In this document: in pieces, positions 10,700-20,130 of the stretch | Position numbering within the stretch: position 1 is the first letter of the stretch | How the letters are laid out: every line of letters starts with the position of its first letter | Source: Agriotes lineatus | Lineage: Eukaryota > Arthropoda > Insecta > Coleoptera > Elateridae | NCBI GenBank assembly: GCA_940337035.1 | Contig: CALNHX010007661.1 | Coordinates: 1-64,000, forward strand | Length of the DNA stretch: 64,000 nt | Reading direction: 5' to 3' | Position numbers and translations under genes: made by a program | Notes under the pieces: generated by a model | Seen by the model: the letters and a program-made list of their open reading frames with translations, nothing else | What the model was told of the DNA's origin: nothing | Database searches by the model: none

Positions 10700-11397
10700 A
10701 GTCATTACAGTATATACCATTAATATGCATATTATCAGGAACTGATTTTGTTATTTTGTTTATTTTTAATAAATGGTCAAACATTTTCAGGTGCAGTCAA
10801 AATGGAATCAAAACCTTTTTCCTAACCCCCACGTAAACACAACGAAGTCCGTTATCATACGGGTTTTTCTTGAATTTTCTGTACAAACAATTTTTTTTAT
10901 GTCTTTAACAATAAGTAGAAGGTGTAAACCATGGAGGAAATCTGTGTTTTAATGGTCTAGATTTAGGAACGGAGACACTAACAGCTAAATCAAATAATTC
11001 ATAGAATTTCTCAACAGCTAAGTTAACATTTGCAAAATTATCTAAAATATGCCAATTTGTTTGATGTAACCTATGATAGAGCTCAAGAAAATATGGTCTT
11101 TTGTAGATATATTGCTCATCCGCAAAGGTATTTTCAGATTTTACTCTGGCACAGTGTAAAGAACATTCAACAGACGGATGCAGTGAATCTTCCTGAACAA
11201 AAGGAGTATTGCATTTAACAACATCAACATGTATGTTGGACAATACAAAATCCAATATCCTACCCATCGAATTGCTTACATTATTATGTTGCGTTAGGTT
11301 AAAAAAAATTAATAAAACTCAAATAGTCATTCTGAAGCAATTTATACTTAATGTTAGTACTAGGGTACAAGCATTGTCTATAATTAGACAATGGTAC
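10700..11397 (-). pseudogene. CR1/jockey-like element: endonuclease C-terminus and linker
   Basis: The minus strand reads YKLLQNDYLSFINFF, MGRILDFVLSNIHVDVV, FVQEDSLHPSVECSLH and later HRFPPWFT, then a degenerate Lys-rich stretch and PDNMHINGIY. These are the end of the endonuclease domain (the SN and H-P motifs) and the linker before the RT. Its upstream half continues exactly across the LTR element at 11,398-16,120: removing that insertion and one copy of its GTAC duplication joins GDFNLPYLY to this segment. Carries several stops and frameshifts. Confidence 0.72.
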
Positions 11398-12422
11398 TGT
11401 AACATCCCGCCTTTATTTAGAAATATTTTATGCGGCCTTATTGCCTCAGGTATGCTCAAGTCGGAGGATACGTTCAAATTGCTCTGATATAGTGCAGATC
11501 AATAAATAACGCAAGATAAATAATAGAAATAAAATATACTGTTTTAACTATTTACATTAAACTCAAACTTAAAAGGACACACTGTATATTACGGACAGAG
11601 GGGTAGTTGTATCAACAGGGGTTGCTCCTGGACGCCGGTGGGGCTGCTACGCGGCGGCGGAGGGATTTGGCAGAATGCCCCAGCCTAGCGCATGTTACGC
11701 CTCTGGGCGATGTCTCGGAGTGGGTCAGCCGCGCGCCAGCTGCCTCGCGCATGGACTTCGGAGTAAAGGTCGTCGGTCGCAGGCACCAGGTGATATTTGT
11801 TTACACTAGCTAGCTGCTGCGAACACTTCGGATTAGTAATGGTGTTTCAAGAACATACCTGCCGGCATAGGAAGTTGCAGGAGTTCGCGTTCGGTGTGAC
11901 CAAACCGGACCGGGGGCCGCCAGACGATTTGTCGGCTTCCGCAGCTCGACACGATGCAGCGGTCGGACTCTCGGGAAATTCGCTATTAAAGCGAATTTGC
12001 GGCTTCGACTGGATTGCGGCGGTGTGGAGATCCTTTTCGGAGGGCCTCAGAAATGTTTATAGGATGCTGGCGGTGATTCTTACAGGCAGGTCCCTTATCG
12101 CATAATCTCTGTATGCGTCCAGCCTGGCGGCGGCGGGCTGTTGATTACTTCCTGGTGCCTCACAATTCGGGCGAGTTAATACGGTTGAAATACGGTTTTC
12201 GAGAACGCAAATGAAATGCGCCTCGGAACTCGGGACGGCGGCGGCGATCTCGTTCAGCGGAATACAGGAATTTTAGTTACAAATTCCACGGTTTCGGCCG
12301 TTAACTAACATCGGTTCGGATACAAGGGATACGGGGAAAGCTAATCAGTAGCCACGGTTTCGGCCTTTAAATTAATGACGGTTCGGGAACGGGTTTGATA
12401 AGGAGCTCTAGGTTATCGGGGT

Positions 12423-12520
12423 GTTCTTGCAGGAAGACAGTAACCATACCTAACCCGCAAGAACTTTTATTTAGGCGATTTCTCCCTTGCTAAGACAGTA
12501 ACCATACCAAAGCAAGGGAG
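12423..12520 (-). promoter_or_regulatory. Twin stem-loops around the poly(A) signal in the LTR
   Basis: First stem: GTTCTTGC (12,423-12,430) with GCAAGAAC (12,457-12,464). Second stem: CTCCCTTGCT (12,482-12,491) with AGCAAGGGAG (12,511-12,520). Both loops contain the identical 17-mer AAGACAGTAACCATACC (12,434-12,450 and 12,492-12,508). Between the stems, the minus strand has AATAAA (12,466-12,471), about 130 bases downstream of the minus-strand TATA box. The pair therefore sits in the expected R region of the transcript. Repeated intact in the other LTR. Confidence 0.75.
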
Positions 12521-12595
12521 TGATCGCTCCGGGTGGATCAGGAGTTTAGGAGAGGACTCGGGAAGAGAATCTGTCTAGGAGCTGTCGGGCGTTCC

Positions 12596-12603
12596 TTTTT
12601 ATA
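12596..12603 (-). promoter_or_regulatory. TATA box of the LTR
   Basis: Minus strand TATAAAAA in otherwise GC-rich LTR sequence. It predicts a transcription start near 12,570 on the minus strand and so divides the LTR into a U3 of about 250 bp and a long R-U5. The same word is present in the second LTR. Confidence 0.6.
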
Positions 12604-13629
12604 CGTTTCAGCAGCTCCTGGTCGGTGCTCGCGCTCCCCACTTCGATAGCGGGGGAAACACTCCTGCGCGCAAACGTGGCTTCCTGCGCATCGGCTACCG
12701 GCCCGCGCTATCGCTTCTTAGCGCGGTCTTGAGATGCAAACGTTTGATAAAGCGGCGAATTAAATTCCCAATACGTTTCACGTATCTTTAGAATTTAGAT
12801 TCACAAGCGAAACGTTACACATGACCCATCCTTCGGAGGAAATCGCTTCGTGATGGGCATCTTCTCCGAGAATTTTCGGATTATATTATTCAGGATGCAG
12901 GCATGCAAAATATAAGGCAACTGAAATGCCTTCGGAATAGCCCTTTTAGAAACTCAGCGTTTCCTGGAGCGAACGTACGTTCTTGTATGCCTTTGGGCGA
13001 ACGTATGAAAATAAGTTCACGTTACAAGATGATACGAAACTGCGGTTTCAGTCTGCCATCTTGTCGACGTTTATGCACGCACCCACAACTGCGCTACTGA
13101 AGAATGTAGGCGTTGCGGCGGCGGCGTAACTTCGGGTAGTGCATTAAATTGCACTTAAAGCATTAACACTTTCTGGAGAGAACAAGCTTTCTTGTAGGCC
13201 CTTGGGCGAAATGCTCGCTCTGGATTTGGTTAATGAGTGAACACAAGTTCAGATTGCTAGCGAATACAAAACACTACGGTTTCAGCTTGTATAAGCATTC
13301 TGGAAATTATTTCAAATCGCGTGAAAACATTCAGGTTTCCGGACAACCTATTTTTCACATATCTGGCAGGCTAGGGAAATCGTTGAGGCCGCGGGAACCG
13401 GCGTACAATCTCCAGAAAACGGCAAACAGGATTCTGGTACAGGAAAACATCTTTTCACCTTCAAGCTTCGACGTAAATCTACAATCTCCTGTCAATGTCC
13501 GGGTTTACGGTGACAAAAGGAGCACGCTTCAGAAGAGAAAAACATTCGGAACAACTTGCGCTAACTAGGGCGGCATTTATACGCATTTCCAGGTATCCAT
13601 GCATATTCAACTTCAGGAAATTCCTGGAA

Positions 13630-14345
13630 CGGAAGCAACTTGCAAAAGCATTCGGAGCGGAAGCAACGTTGCGGTTTCAACGTGCAAAAGAACCTCCTGG
13701 AATTCTCGGAGCGGAAGCAACGTTGCGGTTTCAACGTGCAAAAAAAAATCATATCCAGGGCTTTCGGAGCGGAGGCCACGTTGCGGTTTCAACGTGCCAA
13801 AAAGAAACATTCAGGTTTCGGAGCGGAAGCAACGTTGCGGTTTCAACGTGCAAAAGAACCTCCTGGAATTTTCGAAGCGGGAGCAACGTTGCGGTTTCAA
13901 CGTGCAAAAAAACATATCCAGGGGCTTTCGGAGCGGAGGCAACGTTGCGGTTTCAACGTGCCAAAAAGAAACATTCTGGTTTCGGAGCGGAAGCAACGTT
14001 GCGGTTTCAACGTGCAAAAGAACCTCCTGGAATTTTCGAAGCGGGAGCAACGTTGCGGTTTCAACGTGCAAAAAAACATATCCAGGGGCTTTCGGAGCGG
14101 AGGCAACGTTGCGGTTTCAACGTGCCAAAAAGAAACATTCTGGTTTCGGAGCGGAAGCAACGTTGCGGTTTCAACGTGCAAAAGAACCTCCTGGAATTTT
14201 CGAAGCGGGAGCAACGTTGCGGTTTCAACGTGCAAAAAAACATATCCAGGGGCTTTCGGAGCGGAGGCAACGTTGCGGTTTCAACGTGCCAAAAAGAAAC
14301 ATTCTGGTTTCGGAGCGGAAGCAACATCGCGGTTTCGACGTGCTT
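13630..14345. repeat. Higher-order tandem array, 163-bp unit made of three 53-57 bp subunits
   Basis: Every subunit carries the core AACGTTGCGGTTTCAACGTG. Three spacer types alternate in fixed order: AAAGAACCTCCTGGAATT, AAAAAAACATATCCAGGGGC and CCAAAAAGAAACATTCTGG. The triplet recurs about every 163 bases, with roughly four copies, the first one diverged. Degenerate single cores (CGGTTTCAG) also occur upstream at about 13,040 and 13,279, suggesting the array grew from an interior that already had the motif. Long frames run through it in all plus-strand phases because the unit has no stops and 163 is not a multiple of 3; these are not genes. Confidence 0.9.
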
Positions 14346-14668
14346 GTAACGGCGGTCTGGTTCTCCAGGTGATACTACGCGGGCGGACATCTGGGTTGTC
14401 CTGGACGGTCCATAGTATCTTCGGACATCAGCTAGGGTACCTCGGGGTCGCCAAAATCCCGTACCAGCAGTTAAGCCGCTGGCCCCGGAGGGTATTTAAA
14501 GGACTAGGCCTTCTGGTACATTTTTCTGGACGGCTCAACTGGAACAGTTTGACAAAAATGCATTATTTACACAAATAACATTTACAGGATTTTTCGGGCT
14601 CGGGCGCCAATATCTGATAAATCGGGTCGGCGAGCGAGTGTTTTTATTGATCTACTTATATTCGAGCT

Positions 14669-14686
14669 GTCCCTGCTCGGGCGCCA
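14669..14686 (-). other. Primer-binding site of the LTR element
   Basis: Minus strand TGGCGCCCGAGCAGGGAC, immediately next to the LTR edge. It matches the known tRNA-Lys type primer-binding site used by several retroelements, with one difference (GAGC for GAAC). A second partial copy (GGCGCCCGAG) is found on the minus strand near 14,599-14,609. Confidence 0.85.
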
Positions 14687-16120
14687 TGTAACATCCCGCC
14701 TTTATTTAGAAATATTTTATGCGGCCTTATTGCCTCAGGTATGCTCAAGTCGGAGGATACGTTCAAATTGCTCTGATATAGTGCAGATCAATAAATAACG
14801 CAAGATAAATAATAGAAATAAAATATACTGTTTTAACTATTTACATTAAACTCAAACTTAAAAGGACACACTGTATATTACGGACAGAGGGGTAGTTGTA
14901 TCAACAGGGGTTGCTCCTGGACGCCGGTGGGGCTGCTACGCGGCGGCGGAGGGATTTGGCAGAATGCCCCAGCCTAGCGCATGTTACGCCTCTGGGCGAT
15001 GTCTCGGAGTGGGTCAGCCGCGCGCCAGCTGCCTCGCGCATGGACTTCGGAGTAAAGGTCGTCGGTCGCAGGCACCAGGTGATATTTGTTTACACTAGCT
15101 AGCTGCTGCGAACACTTCGGATTAGTAATGGTGTTTCAAGAACATACCTGCCGGCATAGGAAGTTGCAGGAGTTCGCGTTCGGTGTGACCAAACCGGACC
15201 GGGGGCCGCCAGACGATTTGTCGGCTTCCGCAGCTCGACACGATGCAGCGGTCGGACTCTCGGGAAATTCGGGAAATTCGCTATTAAAGCGAATTTGCGG
15301 CTTCGACTGGATTGCGGCGGTGTGGAGATCCTTTTCGGAGGGCCTCAGAAATGTTTATAGGATGCTGGCGGTGATTCTTACAGGCAGGTCCCTTATCGCA
15401 TAATCTCTGTATGCGTCCAGCCTGGCGGCGGCGGGCTGTTGATTACTTCCTGGTGCCTCACAATTCGGGCGAGTTAATACGGTTGAAATACGGTTTTCGA
15501 GAACGCAAATGAAATGCGCCTCGGAACTCGGGACGGCGGCGGCGATCTCGTTCAGCGGAATACAGGAATTTTAGTTACAAATTCCACGGTTTCGGCCGTT
15601 AACTAACATCGGTTCGGATACAAGGGATACGGGGAAAGCTAATCAGTAGCCACGGTTTCGGCCTTTAAATTAATGACGGTTCGGGAACGGGTTTGATAAG
15701 GAGCTCTAGGTTATCGGGGTGTTCTTGCAGGAAGACAGTAACCATACCTAACCCGCAAGAACTTTTATTTAGGCGATTTCTCCCTTGCTAAGACAGTAAC
15801 CATACCAAAGCAAGGGAGTGATCGCTCCGGGTGGATCAGGAGGAGTTTAGGAGAGGACTCGGGAAGAGAATCTGTCTAGGAGCTGTCGGGCGTTCCTTTT
15901 TATACGTTTCAGCAGCTCCTGGTCGGTGCTCGCGCTCCCCACTTCGATAGCGGGGGAAACACTCCTGCGCGCAAACGTGGCTTCCTGCGCATCGGCTACC
16001 GGCCCGCGCTATCGCTTCTTAGCGCGGTCTTGAGATGCAAACGTTTGATAAAGCGGCGAATTAAATTCCCAATACGTTTCACGTATCTTTAGAATTTAGA
16101 TTCACAAGCGAAACGTTACA
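14687..16120 (-). repeat. LTR (5' LTR with respect to the minus-strand element), 1,434 bp
   Basis: Partner of 11,398-12,819. Contains the same TATA box, twin stem-loops (15,721-15,762 and 15,780-15,818) and poly(A) signal. As the 5' LTR it would drive transcription leftward into the array. Confidence 0.93.
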
Positions 16121-16572
16121 GTACAAGTAAGGTAAATTAAAATCACCAACAGCTTGTGATGAATAACATCAATGTGATTCTCAAAAGTGTTATATAAGAT
16201 AGCGTAATCAGCATATACACTTGAAGGTAGAAAATAAACAGCACATAGATAATACCTAAGTATCAGTACCCAATTTAATTTTTACCGAAAGATCTTGAGA
16301 TTAGTTTCAAGGTTTATTAACCTGACACTTGGATATTTATTTTTAATTGCCACCAGTCACGTTTCCCGGCGCATTGCAAGTCTCTGTCACGACGAAACAC
16401 GGTATATCTATCGTCTAATTAGACTTCACTATCACAAATACTCCAGTTAAGCCAGGTTTCAGTTAATATCACAATATCAAAGTTTTCAGAGAGAGCACTA
16501 TTTAGAAATGTACTAGTTTTTGTTCTAATTTCATGTACATTCTGATAATAAATATTTAAGTCGGAAATGCTA
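16121..16572 (-). pseudogene. CR1/jockey-like element: endonuclease N-terminal half
   Basis: The minus strand reads LNIYYQNVHEIRTK, then FDIVILTETWLN (with the catalytic E), YTVFRRDRDL and, up to the LTR insertion, GDFNLPYLY. The D and N of GDFN are catalytic residues in this endonuclease family. The reading frame contains stops. It follows the end of ORF1 (stop at about 16,570) with little or no gap, as is usual for this element type. The frame continues on the far side of the LTR element at 11,393. Confidence 0.78.
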
Positions 16573-16805
16573 GTGAACATCTTTAAAATCTTTAACGGAT
16601 TTAATTATAGGTAAATACTTTGCTCGCATGTAGATCTTGCAGTTGTGACACCAAAGATATTTAATGTTATTGTACCGTTTATACTCACGCACTTTAAAAT
16701 AAATAAATTTGTTCTGCTGTGTTAGTGATTCGTTTACGTAAATAACGGGTGTTCATTAATTATTCCGGTCAAGTTGCCTTTCAAATATTTGTTGTATGAA
16801 TAATA

Positions 16806-16958
16806 TGTTGGTAGCACTGTAAGTCTATGTCAAATTCGAGGTTTGCAGGTTAGGTTTTGCGTCAGTTTATGTCAAAACTGACGGAAAATCTAACCTGCTA
16901 ACCTTGAATTTGACATAATTGTGAGCTCTTGTCATAATGACATACAGTGCCACCAACA
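16806..16958. mobile_element. Hairpin MITE (153 bp)
   Basis: Ends TGTTGGTAGCACTGTA and, inverted, TACAGTGCCACCAACA. Its middle folds on itself again (GTCAAATTCGAGGTTTGCAG against CTAACCTTGAATTTGAC). Bounded by TA on both sides. Confidence 0.75.
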
Positions 16959-16960
16959 TA

Positions 16961-17541
16961 CAGGGTCCGGCAGAATGACGTATCTATTTTCAAAGTTAAT
17001 TCATTTCATAATATAATGCGATATAAATTCAAATCAAGTCGCCATGCTTTCGCGATAAATGGATATTTAAGAAAGTTGTCAAAGTGTTTGCGAGAAATGT
17101 CAGTTTATCTGTGAATATAGAGCATTGGTCAAATATTCAACGTTCTTTTGCGGTTGAAGCTTATTTTTAAAATAACAATTCTGTTGAAACCACCCAGCGT
17201 TTATTTCGTCGTTACTTTCATTTAACTCCACGAGATGCAGTTCCTAGTCGAATAACAATTAAAAAGTGGGTACACAAGTTTCGCACTACTGCCTTATGTG
17301 CCAAAGAAAAAGCAAAAGGAACAAACTCGTTCTGTACGCATACCTACTTGAAAATGCTGAAAGGGTAAGAGCAGCTTCAAGAGTGCCAGCAGCGAGAAGG
17401 AGGTCACTCGACTGATGTAATGTTTAAAAAATAAAATTTCCGTGTTTCCTGAAGAACCTTTTGTTTGATTTTTAAAGAAAAATTTAGCCGTTAACAAAAA
17501 CAACTCAATTTAAAATGGATACTTCATTCTGCCGGACTTTG
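16961..17541 (+). mobile_element. Deleted Tc1/mariner-type element (581 bp)
   Basis: Terminal inverted repeats begin CAGGGTCCGGCAGAATGA at the left and, read inward from the right, CAAAGTCCGGCAGAATGA. TA lies outside on both sides. Carries only the 5' part of a transposase gene (17,111-17,415). Confidence 0.75.
17111..17415 (+). pseudogene. Transposase N-terminus (helix-turn-helix part) of a mariner-like element
   Basis: The frame reads WSNIQRSFAVEAYF, TTQRLFRRYFHLTP and PSRITIKKWVHKFRTTA, the N-terminal helix-turn-helix region often seen in insect IS630/Tc1/mariner-type proteins. In-frame stops follow and the whole DDE catalytic region is missing, so the remnant cannot transpose on its own. 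Confidence 0.65.
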
Positions 17542-18305
17542 TATTATTCATACAACAAATATTTCAAAGGCAACTTGACCGGAATAATTAATGAACACCC
17601 GTTAGCATTATTTTGTACCGGCGTTTCAGTAATTGATAGATCGCGTACCTTCAGATTTCTCTTGACTCTTTTGCAGCCCAGGAATTCATCTTTGTCTGTT
17701 CTGCGTACATATTTTAATATGATTCCTCTCGAGTGATCTTGGCGATTAGCATCATTGCCTAAACGGTGCACTACATCTATCATATCGTTTTCCATCTTAA
17801 ACCCAATAGCGTTGCCCATTGATTTCATCACCCTAACTAAATTCTCGCCCTTAACTTCTGGAATATCATGGAATTCTAGGCAGTTAATCCTCGAGTACTG
17901 TTCCAAATCGTTGACGCGGTTCTTTAATTCGATATTTTCGCTCTGTAACGCGTGGTTTTTTGCTTCCAGGTACTCAATCTTAGAGAAACATTCCGTTATA
18001 AGTGCTTGTTGGTTCTTTAATAATTCATTGCTTTCGTCGATCTTGGTGTGACATATTTCTACAGATTCAGTAACAGTTGCTAAGCGATATAACACGCTAT
18101 TCAACTTATCGATAATTGTAGACAAAGTTGAGTATTTATTAGATCATGCCTTGCATAACCAACAGCCCACAGCTGTTAGAGATGTTATCTCCGATTGCGA
18201 TAAACCTATGCAAGCTCCATGATAGGTTTTATTACAGGTATTGCATTTTATTTTTGTACTAGTTCTTGCAAGTGGCACATTGTACGACCCGCAGTTATCA
18301 ACCAT

Positions 18306-19244
18306 ATTGGGTACACCTGATTCGATAAATATTCTTGGCCTCGATGTATTGAGTTGCACGCACTAATGGTGGAAAATATAATATATTTTCAATAAACTTT
18401 AAACTGTTATAATTATAGCACTTTTATTTTTTACATTAGCACAGGAAATAATTTTATACGTGCACACAGCGCCGCGACATACCAAGGAATATTAACACCC
18501 TTAATTGTCCGATTCACCGTGTAACAATGTTTATTTCCAGAAAAAAAGAGAAAGTATTGCCAATAACAACATACGATACATAACAATAATAAAAATATGA
18601 CATAAACGACAAATAGGTAATGAACACAGATATGTGTATACAGCATTATCACAGAATAATACCCTAAATCAGAATGGCCTCTCTGTGTCGGCGCTTTTGA
18701 TGTCAGCATACTCAATTTTTGTGACCTTGAAATTGTCCGCCATGATCCTAGTGGTGTGCAGAGGCGGTAAATTCAAAATTATGCCCCTAATTTTAAACTG
18801 AACAGAAATAATCCGTACGTTTAAAGTCCATGCAATTTATATGGAAATGCACAGTACACCATGTGCCACCAAAAGATCTTTTCTGTGCACTCATATTAAA
18901 TTAATATTTTAAAACCACTTGCACAAAAAACATAACCTTCTTATAAGGGGTCATTGACCGCCACAAGCACACCACCACCAGAACTCGCGCATGCGCAAAG
19001 AAAAAACTAGCTGAATTTTAAGCCGACAGGCCGTTCTGTATTATTCTGTGGCATTATTCAAGAATTGTGGAATTGTTAAAGAGCCAGTTTGTAATAGGTA
19101 CGGTGTTTAAATGAAATTAGCGATAAAGATTTAAGTAGATTAGGTACCGAATTGTAAAATTTTGAAACGGAGTAAGTCAATGATCGCTTAAAAATTCAGA
19201 TGTATGCGATTTACAATCTAATAAACCTTTATGTCTTAAATTCA
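18306..19244. other. Possible 5' UTR of the CR1-like element and spacer
   Basis: The first few hundred bases lie directly upstream of ORF1 (minus strand) and may be its 5' untranslated region. A GC-richer stretch sits near 18,955-18,990. No gene recognised. Confidence 0.35.
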
Positions 19245-20130
19245 AATTATGTATTGTGATGGTCTTAGGCCCACGACCCGATTCTGCTTGCAGTACAACT
19301 TAAGAAACAAGTCAATAAGCACAGAGTTGGGGTGTTTTATGTAACTGCAATACTAAGCTTAAATTTCAATCAGTAAATGCATTGGAAAAGAGATGCCAGT
19401 ATTAATAACTGAATTAATTAAATAATAGGTTTGTGCAGAACGAATGGCCGAGCCGAAAGAAATGAATAGTCACAAAAAGCTTTGCGAAGTGCATGTCAAT
19501 GAAGCGTAGATTTCAGTATAGCTAAGCAGGGAAATTGTGAGCAATCTAAAAAAAGTATAGGAAGCCAGAAGAAAATAATAATACGATGCAAAGAGCAAAT
19601 AAGAGGTCAGGCAGCAAGACATAAAAAAGCAAGTAAACAGCAGACAGAAGGAGATGGAAAAGCAATTATTAAGAAATGAACTCTATAAAATAATCAGTGC
19701 AATTAACGCGAGTGAAAAAGAGCAGAGTAACTAATAAAAAGTGTTTGTGGATCAAAGAGACCTTTTAAAATTAAGAAATGGATAATATTTTAGTTATAAG
19801 AAATTTGTAAATATAATTTGTAATCAAATTAATTTCCATAATGTATTTAATTTGATCAAAACCAATTTCCGGTGCCTTGGTAACCATAGTAATAGATTAG
19901 ATTTTGTTTTTAATAACGGAAATAAGAGAGAACAAATCAATAATTAAATTAAGCTGACATGTAGTTTTGTGCTCCACTTCAACTGAAGTTTTTATATAAT
20001 AAATTAAAATATTTCGAGCTAAAAAGTGTATCATTGTGTTGACCAAGTGTTGAAGTTTATGTGGAAACTTTTGTGGGATTTTCCGCAACATAAAATTAAA
20101 TTTTCACCGAGAGCACCTCCGACGATCAAT
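19245..20130 (+). repeat. Dispersed repeat family, copy B
   Basis: Longest copy in this orientation. It matches copy C over its whole length in inverted orientation, with landmarks in order: GTCTTAGGCCC, AGCACAGAGTTG, TAATAGGTTTGTGCA, GGAAAAGCAATT, GGTAACCATAG, TTTTGTGCTCCA and CACCTCCGA. Its right part also matches copy A. The protein-free sequence with repeated A-rich tracts would suit an LTR or the end of a retroelement. Confidence 0.65.

Larger units (their letters stand above)
6906..10700. mobile_element. Composite insertion inside the CR1/jockey-like element
   Basis: The CR1-like protein is readable up to PDNMHINGIY (about 10,715) and resumes with NSLADLN (about 6,890), so everything between was inserted. 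The outer parts (6,906-7,298 and 9,828-10,700) are AT-rich to purine-rich, lack ORFs and are not recognised. The middle is the GC-rich element 7,306-9,820. I could not find a clean target duplication for the outer insertion, so its exact ends are approximate. Confidence 0.5.
11398..12819 (-). repeat. LTR (3' LTR with respect to the minus-strand element), 1,422 bp
   Basis: Begins TGTAACATCC and ends CGTTACA. Same sequence as 14,687-16,120 except that it lacks a 9-bp duplicate (GGGAAATTC) and an AGG. The open frames inside it, identical in both copies, are not protein-like and I do not treat them as genes. Confidence 0.93.
11398..16120 (-). mobile_element. Non-autonomous LTR retrotransposon with satellite-like interior (LARD-like)
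   Basis: Two long direct repeats (11,398-12,819 and 14,687-16,120) start TG and end CA and bracket a 1,867-bp interior. The whole is flanked by GTAC at 11,394-11,397 and 16,121-16,124, a 4-bp target duplication. Read on the minus strand, the sequence right after the first LTR is TGGCGCCCGAGCAGGGAC, an 18-nt primer-binding site of the tRNA-Lys type. The LTR also has a minus-strand TATA box and poly(A) signal, fixing the orientation. No gag, protease, RT or integrase is present; the interior is dominated by a tandem array. The LTR lengths differ by exactly two small insertions (9 and 3 bp) and I saw no other difference on reading, so insertion is recent. The element would depend on proteins from another LTR element. 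The purine tract before the second LTR (minus strand) is weak (GAAGGATGGG). Confidence 0.88.
16745..17602. mobile_element. 120-bp palindromic MITE split at its centre by two further elements
   Basis: Arms 16,745-16,803 and 17,544-17,602 are inverted copies beginning ACGGGTGTTCATTAATTATT, with TA duplications outside (16,743-16,744; 17,603-17,604). Their junction was a single central TA. It now holds two elements back to back, each separated by TA: 16,806-16,958 and 16,961-17,541. The insertion interrupts ORF1 of the CR1-like element, so the order of events is ORF1, then palindrome, then the two inner elements. Confidence 0.85.
16571..18305 (-). pseudogene. CR1/jockey-like element ORF1: PHD-type finger, coiled coil, FP-like C-terminus (interrupted)
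   Basis: From an ATG at 18,305 the minus strand encodes a Cys/His-rich PHD-like finger (CNTCNKTYHGAC, ending CWLC) and then a TGA at 18,144-18,146. The same frame continues into a heptad-rich coiled coil (IEYLEAKNHALQSENIELK) and a baculovirus FP-like domain (INCLEFHDIPEVKGENLV, VHRLGNDANRQDHSRG, FLGCKRVKRNL). At 17,604 it is broken by an 858-bp insertion and resumes at 16,744 with IYVNESLTQQNKFIYFKVRE and KIYMRAKYLP. Deleting the insertion and one TA of its duplication restores the frame. ORF1 proteins of this kind bind the element RNA. Known for the family: PHD plus coiled coil plus FP-C domain; seen here: all three in order. Confidence 0.8.

Noticed and set aside
11607..12105. Identical ORFs of 68 and 102-105 codons present twice (also at 14,896-15,403)
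   Set aside because: They are inside the LTRs, on the strand opposite to the element, with no recognisable domain; duplication is explained by the LTR pair.
13630..14345. CRISPR-like look: short conserved core with alternating spacers
   Set aside because: The spacers are only three types in fixed order, i.e. a higher-order satellite. Neighbouring genes are eukaryotic transposons and there are no cas genes.
13495..14578. Three long overlapping plus-strand frames (about 257-312 codons) and several minus-strand frames through the tandem array
   Set aside because: They are the same stop-free 163-bp repeat read in every phase; the repeat lies in a non-coding LTR element and the peptides are frame-shifted copies of each other.
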